Positions 35,663 through 43,657 of a stretch of 64,000 bases of DNA are shown piece by piece. Source of the stretch: Anaerolineae bacterium (GTDB lineage Bacteria; Chloroflexota; Anaerolineae; DRVO01). The DNA lies in NCBI GenBank assembly GCA_013178015.1, contig JABLXR010000006.1, positions 1-64,000 on the forward strand, given 5' to 3'. The notes under the pieces were generated by a model, which searched no databases, was not told where the DNA came from, and saw only the letters and a list, made by a program, of their open reading frames with translations. The position numbers and the translations under genes are program-made. Numbering within the stretch: the stretch's first letter is position 1; the number at the start of each line of letters is the position of its first letter.

Positions 35663-36472
35663 ATGCAGACGGGCTACTACGTCCATGGATACGCCCCGGC
35701 CGAAGGCGAAAGGCTCCACGACCAGGCCGCGACCCTGGCCCAACTCCTCCACCACGACACCCTGTTCCGGCCTCCGGGGCTGGTGCTGGAGGCCGGCTGC
35801 GGCACCGGCGAGCAGACCGTGATAGTGGCGCCGCAGAACCCGGAGTGCTCCTTTGTGTCCATTGACATCAGCGGAGACTCGCTGGCGGCGGCCGAGAGGA
35901 GCGCCCGCCGGCATGGCCTCTCCAACGTGCGCTTCCAGCGCGCCGATGTGTTCCACCTCCCCTTCACCCCTGACTCATTCGACCACGTCTTCGTCTGCTT
36001 CCTCCTAGAGCACCTCGCCGACCCCACCGCGGCCCTCTACTCACTGAAGCGCGTCCTCAAGCCGGCCGGGACAATGACCGTCATCGAGGGGGATCACGGC
36101 TCCGCCTACTACTACCCCCGCAGCTCGGCAGCCCAGGCGACCATACAGTGCCTCGTTGACGTTCAGGCATCGCTGGGCGGCAATGCGCTCATCGGTCGGG
36201 AGCTATACCCTCTGCTCACGTCGGTCGGCTTTCGGGACTGCCGGGTCACTCCCAGAGTGGTGTACGCCGACGGGAGCCGACCGGAGATGGCCGAGGGGTT
36301 CACCAAGAGGACATTCACGGCGATGGTGGAAGGGATCAGGGATCAGGCCCTCAGCCGCGGCCTTATCGGCGAGGCCGAATGGGACACGGGCATCGCCGAC
36401 CTCTACCGGACTGCCGAGCCGGACGGCACCTTCAGCTATACCTTCTTCAAGGCAGTGGCGCGCAAACCGTAA
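35663..36472 (+). CDS. Class I SAM-dependent methyltransferase
   Basis: 269 residues. Rossmann methyltransferase with motif I VLEAGCGTGEQT (about 47-58), the acidic end of beta2 SIDIS, motif II FDHVFVCFLLEHL and LKPAGTMTVIE. Ubiquinone/menaquinone-type (UbiE-like) small-molecule methyltransferases share this layout; substrate unknown. Last gene of sugar operon 2, 47 nt after the second GH4 gene. It coexists with an MttB-type demethylase candidate, so methyl metabolism of the transported compound is conceivable but speculative. Confidence 0.85.
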   Translation: MQTGYYVHGYAPAEGERLHDQAATLAQLLHHDTLFRPPGLVLEAGCGTGEQTVIVAPQNPECSFVSIDISGDSLAAAERSARRHGLSNVRFQRADVFHLPFTPDSFDHVFVCFLLEHLADPTAALYSLKRVLKPAGTMTVIEGDHGSAYYYPRSSAAQATIQCLVDVQASLGGNALIGRELYPLLTSVGFRDCRVTPRVVYADGSRPEMAEGFTKRTFTAMVEGIRDQALSRGLIGEAEWDTGIADLYRTAEPDGTFSYTFFKAVARKP

Positions 36473-36492
36473 CGCCCGCCCGGGGCCTCGTC

Positions 36493-36522
36493 CGGGGCAT
36501 TGCCACCACGTCTGTGGCCCCG
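36493..36522. terminator. Possible bidirectional terminator hairpin
   Basis: CGGGGC ... CAC pairs with GTG ... GCCCCG across 36493-36522 with a small bulge. It lies in the 98-bp gap between two convergent genes. No U-tract on either side, so only a weak call. Confidence 0.4.
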
Positions 36523-36570
36523 AACTCTTCGACATGGCTTGGCACCAGCAGGAAGGTGACCGCCGCTTCT

Positions 36571-37038
36571 TCACCCGAAGAGGTACCGCGGGACCCGCTC
36601 CAGATACTCCTCGTACCTGGCGCCGTAGGCCAACCGGCACACTTCTTCCTCCAGAAGGATCTGGTAGTGATAGGAGCCCACCAGCAGCGCCACCAGGACC
36701 AGCGGTGGCACCGCGGCCGTGGCGAGCGCCCTGCCTGTGAAGACGCCCACCAGCCCCAGCCACTGCGGATTCCTGGAACAACGGTAGAGACCCTCGGTGG
36801 CGATGCCGTCCGTGCGGGCGCGCCTGAAGTTGGCCAGCGCCAGCACCACCACGCCGTAGCCGACCACGTAGAGGGCCGCGCCCAGGTAGAAGAGGGCCGT
36901 ACCCGGGCGAAGCGGCATCACCAGAGATAGCAGCACGAAGGCGATCGTCGCCGCCATGAAGCGGGCGAAAGGCCTCGCAGTCGTGTCTAGCACCGGTGTC
37001 ATGCGTTGCTTGACGCCGCTCGACTGCCACTGCATCAT
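36571..37038 (-). CDS. Isoprenylcysteine carboxylmethyltransferase-like membrane protein
   Basis: 155 residues, four membrane segments, and the ICMT/PEMT signature TEGLYRCSRNPQWLGL (about 82-97), followed by LEEEVCRLAYGARYEEYLERVPRYLF. Expected SAM-dependent methylation of a lipophilic substrate; the real one is unknown. Start ATG 37038 lacks a clear ribosome-binding site; ATG 37002 (MTPVLDTT) is an alternative. It faces the next gene divergently. Confidence 0.8.
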   Translation of the reverse strand: MMQWQSSGVKQRMTPVLDTTARPFARFMAATIAFVLLSLVMPLRPGTALFYLGAALYVVGYGVVVLALANFRRARTDGIATEGLYRCSRNPQWLGLVGVFTGRALATAAVPPLVLVALLVGSYHYQILLEEEVCRLAYGARYEEYLERVPRYLFG

Positions 37039-37127
37039 GCCGGCATCGTGCCCACACGCAGAGCTCCCTGCCTGCGCTGCGGATGGCTGTTGGAGTCAAG
37101 TTGGACACAGGGATGACAAGAGGTACC

Positions 37128-38924
37128 ATGAAGTGTTCGTTTGGACGGGGCCGCGCGCTGTCGCTTCTGCTGGCGTTCCTGGTCGGCGCGTTGCTCCTGC
37201 CAGCATGCAGCCCGTCAGTAGCGGCCTCGATCCAGGGGGCTCCGTGGCTCGATCCTCATCGAGGGGCGCAAGGGTTCGAGAAGCACGGCTGTGATCTCTG
37301 TCATACCGTCGTCGAGGATGACTCCACTGCCGCCATCTCGCTTGCCGACCTGCCCGAACGGCGGTTTCTCGCCGTCGGCGCGCCCAACACCCCGGAGAAC
37401 GTGATCCGCTTCATCCAGGATCCCAAGAGCGTCCATCCCTCGGCCACCATGCCTAAGCTCAACGTTCCCGAGGCAGAGGCCTTGGACATCGCCGTCTACC
37501 TGTACAACCTGTCTCGCGCGGAGATCGCCCCGGCCGCGCCCACCGTCACCATCTCTCCCCAGAGCGGCCCCCCGGGCACGCAGGTATCGGTCCAGGCCAC
37601 TGGCCTTCCACCCGAGACGGCCACCAGAGTGGGCGTGGCCAGGGCTGGCGGCAGCTTTGAGGCCAGCGTCATGGCGCTGACGGACGCCCGAGGTATGGCC
37701 ATCGCCTCGGTAGCCGTTCCGGTGGGCGCCTTGGCAGGCGAGAAGTGGGTGGTGCAGGTGCGGAGCATGGCGGACGAGGCAGTGGAAGTCCAGTCCGCTG
37801 TATTCAGGGTCACTAGCGACCTGCCAGCCCGGCCTGTCGTTCGCCTCTCGCCCGGCTTTGGACCTCCCGGCACGGAGGTACGGGTAGAGGGCAAGGGCCT
37901 CCCGCCCGATGCCACAGTCGAGGTGGGATTCGGCAACCTCGACTCGCCGCCCACCATCGTCCGCTCGGTGCGGTCTGATGCCGAAGGTGGTTTCTCTCTC
38001 ACCCTCCAGGTGCCCCAATCGGCTCGACCGGGGCAGGCGTGGGTGGCCATCGTCACCGCCACCGGCGACGTGGAGGCCGCTTCGCCCGACTTCCTGGTCA
38101 CCCAGCCAGCGGGCGACACCACCATATACGTGGTCCAGGCAGGCGATACCCTGGGCAGCATTGCCCGTCGCTTCGGCATCACCGTGGCCAACATCCTGGA
38201 GGCTAACCCCGAGATCGGCGATCCCGACCGGATCAGCGTCGGACAGGCTCTGCGCCTGCCCCGAGCAGAAGCGGCCGGCGACGAACTGCTCCTGCCCGAC
38301 CTGCAGCCCCTGCCGGCCGGCGAGCTGACCGTCGCGTCGGACCCCCAGAGCGGTACTCGCCAGATTCGCTACAGCACCACCATCGTCAATATCGGCCACG
38401 GCCCGCTGGCCCTCTTGGGCCAGTACAACCCCGCTGTGGGCCAGACGCAAGTGAGCCAGATCATCGAAACCGCAGACGGAGCTGCCGTCAGCAGGACGGC
38501 GGGGTACTTCGTCCATCATCCCGAGCATGGCCACTGGCACTACGAAGACTTCAACGTGGTGGAGCTCTGGTCCTACCGGGCCGACGGGTCGCTGCAGGAT
38601 CTGGTGACCACGACGGGCAAGACCACCTTCTGCATATCCGACATGACTCGCATGGCGTCTCCGCCACCCGGCGCCTCGGCGGAGCCTCAGTTCACCGAAT
38701 GCGGCCAGAGCCTGCAGGGAATCTCCGTCGGCTGGGAGGACACGTACGGGCCCGAGTTGCCCGGGCAGCACCTGGATATCACCGGCGTCCCTGACGGCCG
38801 ATACGCCATCCGCATCGTCGTCAATCCCGACGGCCTTATCAGCGAGACCAATACAGCCAACAATGTCTCCGTCCGCCACATCGAAATCCAGGGGGACAGC
38901 ATACGGCCAATCCCTGCCCCCTGA
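37128..38924 (+). CDS. Lipoprotein fusing cytochrome c, Ig-like repeats, LysM and lysyl oxidase
   Basis: 598 residues from ATG 37128 (AGAGGT upstream; starts at 37083 and 37113 are possible). Signal with lipobox LLPAC (C27). Domain order: a small class I cytochrome c (about 44-125, heme motif CDLCH 55-59, probable axial Met 108 in TMPKL); two IPT/Ig-like domains each opening SP-x-GPPGT (about 135-215 and 228-315); LysM (about 322-368, YVVQAGDTLGSIARRF); and a lysyl oxidase domain (about 380-592) with the copper-binding HHPEHGHWHYEDF and the end motif RIVVNPDGLISETNTANNV. Lysyl oxidases make aldehydes from lysines with O2. The heme domain might exchange electrons with the copper centre; LysM would hold it on peptidoglycan or another glycan. 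Confidence 0.85.
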   Translation: MKCSFGRGRALSLLLAFLVGALLLPACSPSVAASIQGAPWLDPHRGAQGFEKHGCDLCHTVVEDDSTAAISLADLPERRFLAVGAPNTPENVIRFIQDPKSVHPSATMPKLNVPEAEALDIAVYLYNLSRAEIAPAAPTVTISPQSGPPGTQVSVQATGLPPETATRVGVARAGGSFEASVMALTDARGMAIASVAVPVGALAGEKWVVQVRSMADEAVEVQSAVFRVTSDLPARPVVRLSPGFGPPGTEVRVEGKGLPPDATVEVGFGNLDSPPTIVRSVRSDAEGGFSLTLQVPQSARPGQAWVAIVTATGDVEAASPDFLVTQPAGDTTIYVVQAGDTLGSIARRFGITVANILEANPEIGDPDRISVGQALRLPRAEAAGDELLLPDLQPLPAGELTVASDPQSGTRQIRYSTTIVNIGHGPLALLGQYNPAVGQTQVSQIIETADGAAVSRTAGYFVHHPEHGHWHYEDFNVVELWSYRADGSLQDLVTTTGKTTFCISDMTRMASPPPGASAEPQFTECGQSLQGISVGWEDTYGPELPGQHLDITGVPDGRYAIRIVVNPDGLISETNTANNVSVRHIEIQGDSIRPIPAP

Positions 38925-39169
38925 GCCCTTGCCGCGCGGGCTGCTTCGGGGCATATTTCCTCACGCCGCACCGCTCCCGGGGGCAGTGCCTCCTCCAGCG
39001 ACAGTGCCGAGGGTGCCCAGCTGCGACCTTCAGCCGCCGGCCCTGGGGACGTCTCCCGGGCGATGGAGGCTGCGGCCCCTCCCGAGCGGCACAGCGGAGC
39101 GCGGCCCTGGGGCCAGCCGAACCGCGACACTGAGGCCAGTGCGCATGCAAATCTGCCAAGGGGGAGAGC

Positions 39170-39961
39170 ATGAAGGCGTACATAATGACGGACATGGAAG
39201 GGGTGGCAGGGGTGATCAGCAGCCCGGAGTATGGCAGCCCTGAAGGGCGCTACTACCAGATCGGTCGGGAGTTGACCACTCTCGAGGTGAACGCCGCCAT
39301 CGAGGGCTGTCTGGAGGCGGGCGCGACTGACATCCTGGTAGTGGACGGCCACGGGCCCGGTGCCATAGACATCCGGCTGCTTCATCCGGCCGCCCGCCTC
39401 CTCGCGGGAAGGCCTGTAGGGTACCCCTTTGGCTGCTCCGAGGAGTTCGACGTCGCCCTCAACATAGGCCAGCATGCTAAGTCCAACACCGACGGCGGCC
39501 ACTTGAGCCATACCGGCTCCTTCGCGGTGGAGGAGCTGACCATCAACGGGGTGAGCCTGGGCGAGCTAGGCAAGAACATGCTCTTCGCCGCTTACTTCGG
39601 TGTGCCCACCGTCACAGTGACCGGCGACCGGGCAGTGTGTGAAGAGGCCCGAGCTCTGGTGCCCGGCATCGAAACAGCCGCGGTGAAGGAGGGGTTGAAG
39701 CGCGGTCCGGCCGCCGGCCTTACGGCGGAGGAGAACCAGCTTCACAACGGGGCCGCCATCCACCTGAGCCTGGAGGCTGCCCGCTCCAGGGTGAAGGAGG
39801 CAGCCCGACGGGGCCTGGAGCGACGGGGGGAGATAGGCCGGTTCTGGCTGGAGCCCCCTTACGAAATGGTGACCACTACCCGGCCGGCCAACGGGCGGTC
39901 GGGGCGGACCGTCGTGGTGCGTGCGAACGACCTGCTGGAGCTGCTGACCAAACCTAGTTGA
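39170..39961 (+). CDS. M55 family D-aminopeptidase (DppA-like)
   Basis: 263 residues. Zinc-dependent D-amino-peptidase fold as in Bacillus DppA, a decameric cytoplasmic enzyme releasing D-Ala from D-peptides. Zinc ligands in the expected order: D8 and E10 (MTDMEG), H61 (VVDGHG), H102 (NIGQHAK), and a later Glu (about 128-131, FAVEE). GGGGGAGAGC precedes ATG 39170. Together with the peptide transporter and other peptidases it suggests recycling of cell-wall peptides. Confidence 0.92.
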   Translation: MKAYIMTDMEGVAGVISSPEYGSPEGRYYQIGRELTTLEVNAAIEGCLEAGATDILVVDGHGPGAIDIRLLHPAARLLAGRPVGYPFGCSEEFDVALNIGQHAKSNTDGGHLSHTGSFAVEELTINGVSLGELGKNMLFAAYFGVPTVTVTGDRAVCEEARALVPGIETAAVKEGLKRGPAAGLTAEENQLHNGAAIHLSLEAARSRVKEAARRGLERRGEIGRFWLEPPYEMVTTTRPANGRSGRTVVVRANDLLELLTKPS

Positions 39962-40288
39962 CCGCTCCGGCGGGCCAGGGCTTGACAGGGACGCAGGGAG
40001 AGCGAGGCCCGATCCCGGGTGCCGGCGGCGGCGTTGCCCATGGCCACAGTGCGCGTAGGTGCGGCGTTGCCCGCGACCTGCAGGAAATGCCCAATGCCGG
40101 CGATCCACCGCCGCCGCCGCAGCAGATCGGGCTTCGGATTGCGGAGTTGGTCCGGAAGGACTTCGGCCGCCTTAGCACCCCGAGCGCGCGGCCACGTGCA
40201 CTGACCGTGGCCGCGCGCAGCCTGCCATTGACGCTCCTGTCGCCTCGCAGCAGAATCTCCCCATCCCCATCACCAAGGGAGAGCAGCC
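39962..40288. other. Intergenic region, nothing supported
   Basis: 327 bp between two same-strand genes. No gene, strong hairpin or clear promoter seen. AGGGAGAGC at 40276-40284 is the ribosome-binding site of the next gene. Confidence 0.4.
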
Positions 40289-41545
40289 ATGTCCAACCTG
40301 CATGCCGGCTTCGGCCGGGCTGACATTACCCCGCGACTGGGCTGTCGCCTCATGGGCTACAGCAACCGCCAGGGCGTTGCCACCGGGGTGCACGACCCTC
40401 TCCTCGCTCGTGCCCTGGTCCTGGAGCACGATGGCCAGCGCCATGCCCTCATCGCGTGTGAGCTACTCTACACCAGCGAGCCCACTACCCAGGCCGTGCG
40501 CCAGGCCGTCGAGCGCCGTCTGGGCATCCCCCCCGACAACGTCTTCATCGCCGCCATCCACACCCACTCCGGCCCCGACGACCGCGAGGCTGATAACTGG
40601 GAGCGTCCCCTGGCCGAGATCATCACCGATGCCGTGGAGGAGGCCGCTGGTCGCCTGCAGCCAGCCCGCGTAGGCGGTGGTTTCGGGGTGCTCTACAGCT
40701 ACTCCATCAACCGCCGTTGGATCGACCGCCCCGTGGACCCGGCAGTCGGCGTCATCCGGGTGGACGATGCCGAGGGCCGGCCTCTCGGCTTGGTCTGCAA
40801 TTTCGCTTGCCACGGCGTGGTACTGGGCTCGGACAACCTGCTCATCAGCGCCGACTGGCCAGGCCAGGCTTGCCGCTACCTCCAGGTGGGGGGCTTCGGC
40901 GAGGTCATGTACTTCCAGAGCGGCTGCGGTGAGGTGAACCCGCTGGTGGCAGGCGTCCGTGCCCGCCTGGAGAGCGGCCATCCCGTGGTCGCCATCGGCA
41001 ACATCGCCTCCTGGTATGGTAACCGAGATGACCCGGAGGCCTGGAACATTGGCGACCGCAGGGGCGGGACCTTCGGGGAGGTGGACGAGCTGGCCGCCGC
41101 CTTCGCCCGCGAGGCCGCCCACGTGGCGCGTACCATCCAGACCCATGACGTGGAGAGGGTGTGGTCGCGGCGCCTCATCGTGGACGCGGCCCGCTCGCCC
41201 GATGAGCCGGTGATGCCGGTGGAGACGACCAGGCAGATGCCCTCTCTGCTGGACGACCAAGGACGCATCCTCTCCGAGGTCATGCTCTTCCGGATGGACG
41301 GCACCCTGCTGGTGGGCCAGCCGGGAGAGGTATTCTCCGAGACGGCGGCGCGGCTGCGCACTCGACTGCGCCTGATGGGCTACCATACGCCTCTGCTGGT
41401 GAGCTACGCCAATGGCTCCATCGGCTACCTACCCGAGCCGGAGGCCTTCGACGAGGGCGGTTACGAGCCCACCTCGCCTACCCTGCGGGGCGTGAGTCGC
41501 TACTACCAGCAACGCGTCTGGGAGGCAGTCCGGGCAGCGTTGTGA
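40289..41545 (+). CDS. Neutral/alkaline ceramidase-family hydrolase
   Basis: 418 residues. Resembles the N-terminal catalytic domain of neutral/alkaline non-lysosomal ceramidases: start GFGRADITPRLGCRLMGY, zinc motif AIHTHSGPDD (about 90-99), a CNFACHGVVLG segment with a further His, and FQSGCGEVNPL, equivalent to the GDVNP motif. There is no signal peptide and no C-terminal Ig-like ceramidase domain, so it is one of the many short bacterial members whose substrate is unknown (amide or ester hydrolysis likely). AGGGAGAGC precedes ATG 40289. Confidence 0.85.
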   Translation: MSNLHAGFGRADITPRLGCRLMGYSNRQGVATGVHDPLLARALVLEHDGQRHALIACELLYTSEPTTQAVRQAVERRLGIPPDNVFIAAIHTHSGPDDREADNWERPLAEIITDAVEEAAGRLQPARVGGGFGVLYSYSINRRWIDRPVDPAVGVIRVDDAEGRPLGLVCNFACHGVVLGSDNLLISADWPGQACRYLQVGGFGEVMYFQSGCGEVNPLVAGVRARLESGHPVVAIGNIASWYGNRDDPEAWNIGDRRGGTFGEVDELAAAFAREAAHVARTIQTHDVERVWSRRLIVDAARSPDEPVMPVETTRQMPSLLDDQGRILSEVMLFRMDGTLLVGQPGEVFSETAARLRTRLRLMGYHTPLLVSYANGSIGYLPEPEAFDEGGYEPTSPTLRGVSRYYQQRVWEAVRAAL

Positions 41546-41550
41546 AGATA

Positions 41551-41599
41551 GGCCACGGAGGCACGGAGAGGGAGCGGGATTCGACGCCCATTGGCGTCG
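41551..41599. repeat. REP-like arm (copy C) and a terminator-like hairpin
   Basis: GCCACGGAGGCACGGAGAGGG (in part; 41550-41570) resembles the left arm of the repeat at 40-68. It is followed by a perfect hairpin CGACGCC-catt-GGCGTCG (41582-41599). The element fills the gap between the convergent ceramidase and permease genes, where it could end both transcripts. Confidence 0.5.
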
Positions 41600-41654
41600 T
41601 CGCCCATTCCCGTAACCCTGCTGCAGTGCTCGGCGTCCTCTGCGGTTGTACCTC

Positions 41655-42548
41655 TCAGCCTTTGAGGCCGGTCAGGGTGATGCCCTGGACGATGTACTTC
41701 TGGCCTAGGAGGAAGATGAGGAACGTGGGCAGGAAGCCGGTGACGGCGCCGGCCATGTCCAGCCCCGCGTCTCCGCCCGAGCGGGCCACCGTGCCCAGGC
41801 CCACAGTGAGGGTCCGCATGTCGGCCTTGGAAGTGACCAGCAGCGGATACAGGAAGTCGTTCCAGTTGCCCATGAAGCGCAACACCGCCAGAGTAGCCAT
41901 AGCCGGCTTGAGCTGGGGCAGCAGCACCTTGTAGTACGTCTGCCAGAGGCCAGCCCCGTCCACCGTGGCCGCATCGTCGTAGTCCCTGGGGATGCTGAGG
42001 TACTGCTGGCGCATCAGGAAGGTACCGAAGATGGAGGCGAACCAGGGCCCGATCAGGGCGGTGTAGGTGTTTACCAGCTTCAGACGGGAGAGCACCACGA
42101 ACTGGGGAACGATCAGGGCGGTAGACGGCATCATCAGGATGCCAAGGAACAAGGTGAAGAGGACAGTCTTGCCCAAGAAGGTGCCTCGGGCGAAGGCGTA
42201 GCCCGCCATGGTGGAAGTGATGACTCCGCCCAGGGTGGACACCGTGGCCACGAACATACTGTTCCCCAGCCAGCGGAGGGCCATGGTCTTGCTGTACAGC
42301 GTCTGGAAGTTCTCTAGCGTAATTGGGTCCGGTATGAGGTCTATGGGGAAGGTAATGAAGCGGATGTTCTGGGTGAGCGATACGGAGAGCATGACCACGA
42401 ACGGGCCCACCGTAGTAACCGCCACCAGTATCATGAAGACGTACGTGACCAGCACCGATGGTAGCCCTCGCACCGTCCTCGGGCTCAGCATGCCGGCTAT
42501 CCGGTGATCTCCCCCATAGCGTGGGGAAGGGAAAGCGTCGCCTGCCAA
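41655..42548 (-). CDS. Carbohydrate ABC transporter permease, MalG type (operon 3)
   Basis: 297 residues from TTG 42548; AGGAGG lies 6 nt upstream and overlaps the end of the preceding gene, so the TTG is well supported. Six membrane segments and an EAA loop (RDYDDAATVDGAGLWQTYYKVLLPQLKPA). Ends QKYIVQGITLTGLKG as is usual for MalG types. Spaced 9 nt from the MalF-type gene. Confidence 0.92.
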   Translation of the reverse strand: MAGDAFPSPRYGGDHRIAGMLSPRTVRGLPSVLVTYVFMILVAVTTVGPFVVMLSVSLTQNIRFITFPIDLIPDPITLENFQTLYSKTMALRWLGNSMFVATVSTLGGVITSTMAGYAFARGTFLGKTVLFTLFLGILMMPSTALIVPQFVVLSRLKLVNTYTALIGPWFASIFGTFLMRQQYLSIPRDYDDAATVDGAGLWQTYYKVLLPQLKPAMATLAVLRFMGNWNDFLYPLLVTSKADMRTLTVGLGTVARSGGDAGLDMAGAVTGFLPTFLIFLLGQKYIVQGITLTGLKG

Positions 42549-42557
42549 CCCGGCCTC

Positions 42558-43490
42558 CTAGTAGACTTCCTCGCCGAACCGCAGGTACCGGCCCTGGATG
42601 AAAGTGATGACCAGAATCATCAGGAAGAGGACTATGGATATGGTGGAGCTGTAGCCGAACCTGCCGAAGTTGAACGCCTGCTGATAGATGTGGTAGACGA
42701 CCGTAGTGGTGGCGTAGACGGGCCCGCCGCCGGTCATTATGTAGATGGAGCCGAACACCTGCAGGGCGCCGATGGTGGAGATGACCACGATGAAGGCTGC
42801 TGTGGGCCTCAGCATGGGGATGGTGACGTGCCGGTGCAGCTTCCAGCCGGAGGCTCCGTCCACGTAGGCGGCGTCGTAAAGCTCGGACGGGATGCCCTGC
42901 AAGCCGGCTAACCAGATGACCATGAAGTAGCCGAAGGTCTCCCAGAGGGCGATGCCAGCCAGGCTAGGCAGGGCCTGGGTGACGCTGAGCAGAAAGGGCT
43001 GGGGCGCGATGCCCAGCAAGCCCAGCAAGTAGTTGACGGGCCCGTCCGCCCGGGGAGATAGGAACCGGCGGAAGATCAGGCTAAGCACAGCAATCGAGGT
43101 CACGTTAGGCAGGAAGTACGCTGCTCGAAAGAGCTTGACTCCGACCAACTTGCGGTTGACCAAGATAGCCACGAATAGCGAGACGGCCAGCACGGCTGGC
43201 ACGTACATGAGCAGATAGGCGAAGGTGTTCGTCAGCGCTCGCCGCAGTAGCTGGTCCTGCACCAGCGTGACATAGTTGGACAATCCGACGAACTCGTTCC
43301 TGCTCAGAAGGTCGGTGTCGCGCAGGCTGATCTCGATCATCGAGATCCAAGGCACCAGGTTGAACACGGCGAACACGACCGCGTTCACCAGTATGAATGG
43401 GTACCAGGCAACGGAGTGCCTTAGGTACCTGAGCGTCCGATGCCCCTGCGTCGTCCGAGCTCCGACCGCCGGCGTTGTCCCTGCCCTCAT
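42558..43490 (-). CDS. Carbohydrate ABC transporter permease, MalF type (operon 3)
   Basis: 310 residues from ATG 43490 (GAGG about 11 nt upstream); GTG 43502 is an alternative with four more residues. Six membrane segments, starting at YPFILVNAVVFAVFNLVPW, and an EAA loop (SELYDAAYVDGASGWKLHRHVTIPMLRPT). Its mRNA is separated from that of the binding protein by a stem-loop at 43596-43636. Confidence 0.92.
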   Translation of the reverse strand: MRAGTTPAVGARTTQGHRTLRYLRHSVAWYPFILVNAVVFAVFNLVPWISMIEISLRDTDLLSRNEFVGLSNYVTLVQDQLLRRALTNTFAYLLMYVPAVLAVSLFVAILVNRKLVGVKLFRAAYFLPNVTSIAVLSLIFRRFLSPRADGPVNYLLGLLGIAPQPFLLSVTQALPSLAGIALWETFGYFMVIWLAGLQGIPSELYDAAYVDGASGWKLHRHVTIPMLRPTAAFIVVISTIGALQVFGSIYIMTGGGPVYATTTVVYHIYQQAFNFGRFGYSSTISIVLFLMILVITFIQGRYLRFGEEVY

Positions 43491-43595
43491 GAATCGCGCC
43501 ACCTCACGCGGGTACAGACTTGGCTGTCTGCACCTGCCTGTCTATGACCTGAGCCTCGCCCAGGTGCCCCCATCCGGTCCCGCCGCCGGACGCCG

Positions 43596-43636
43596 GGACG
43601 TGCCGCCATCCGAAGCAGATCCTGAGCGGCACGTCC
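43596..43636 (-). promoter_or_regulatory. Intercistronic stem-loop, binding protein to MalF (operon 3)
   Basis: A perfect 11-bp stem, GGACGTGCCGC (43596-43606) with GCGGCACGTCC (43626-43636), and a 19-nt loop, starting 21 nt after the binding-protein stop. Same position and presumed role as the hairpins at 8011, 21467 and 29373. Confidence 0.8.
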
Positions 43637-43657
43637 TAGACGGCTCTTAGGGCTGAC

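Noticed and set aside
40116-40135. 20-bp identity (GCCGCAGCAGATCGGGCTTC) with 54206-54225 in the GH4 gene
   Set aside because: The flanks do not extend the match, and the local GC-rich repeats make chance or low-complexity similarity plausible. Kept only as a note.
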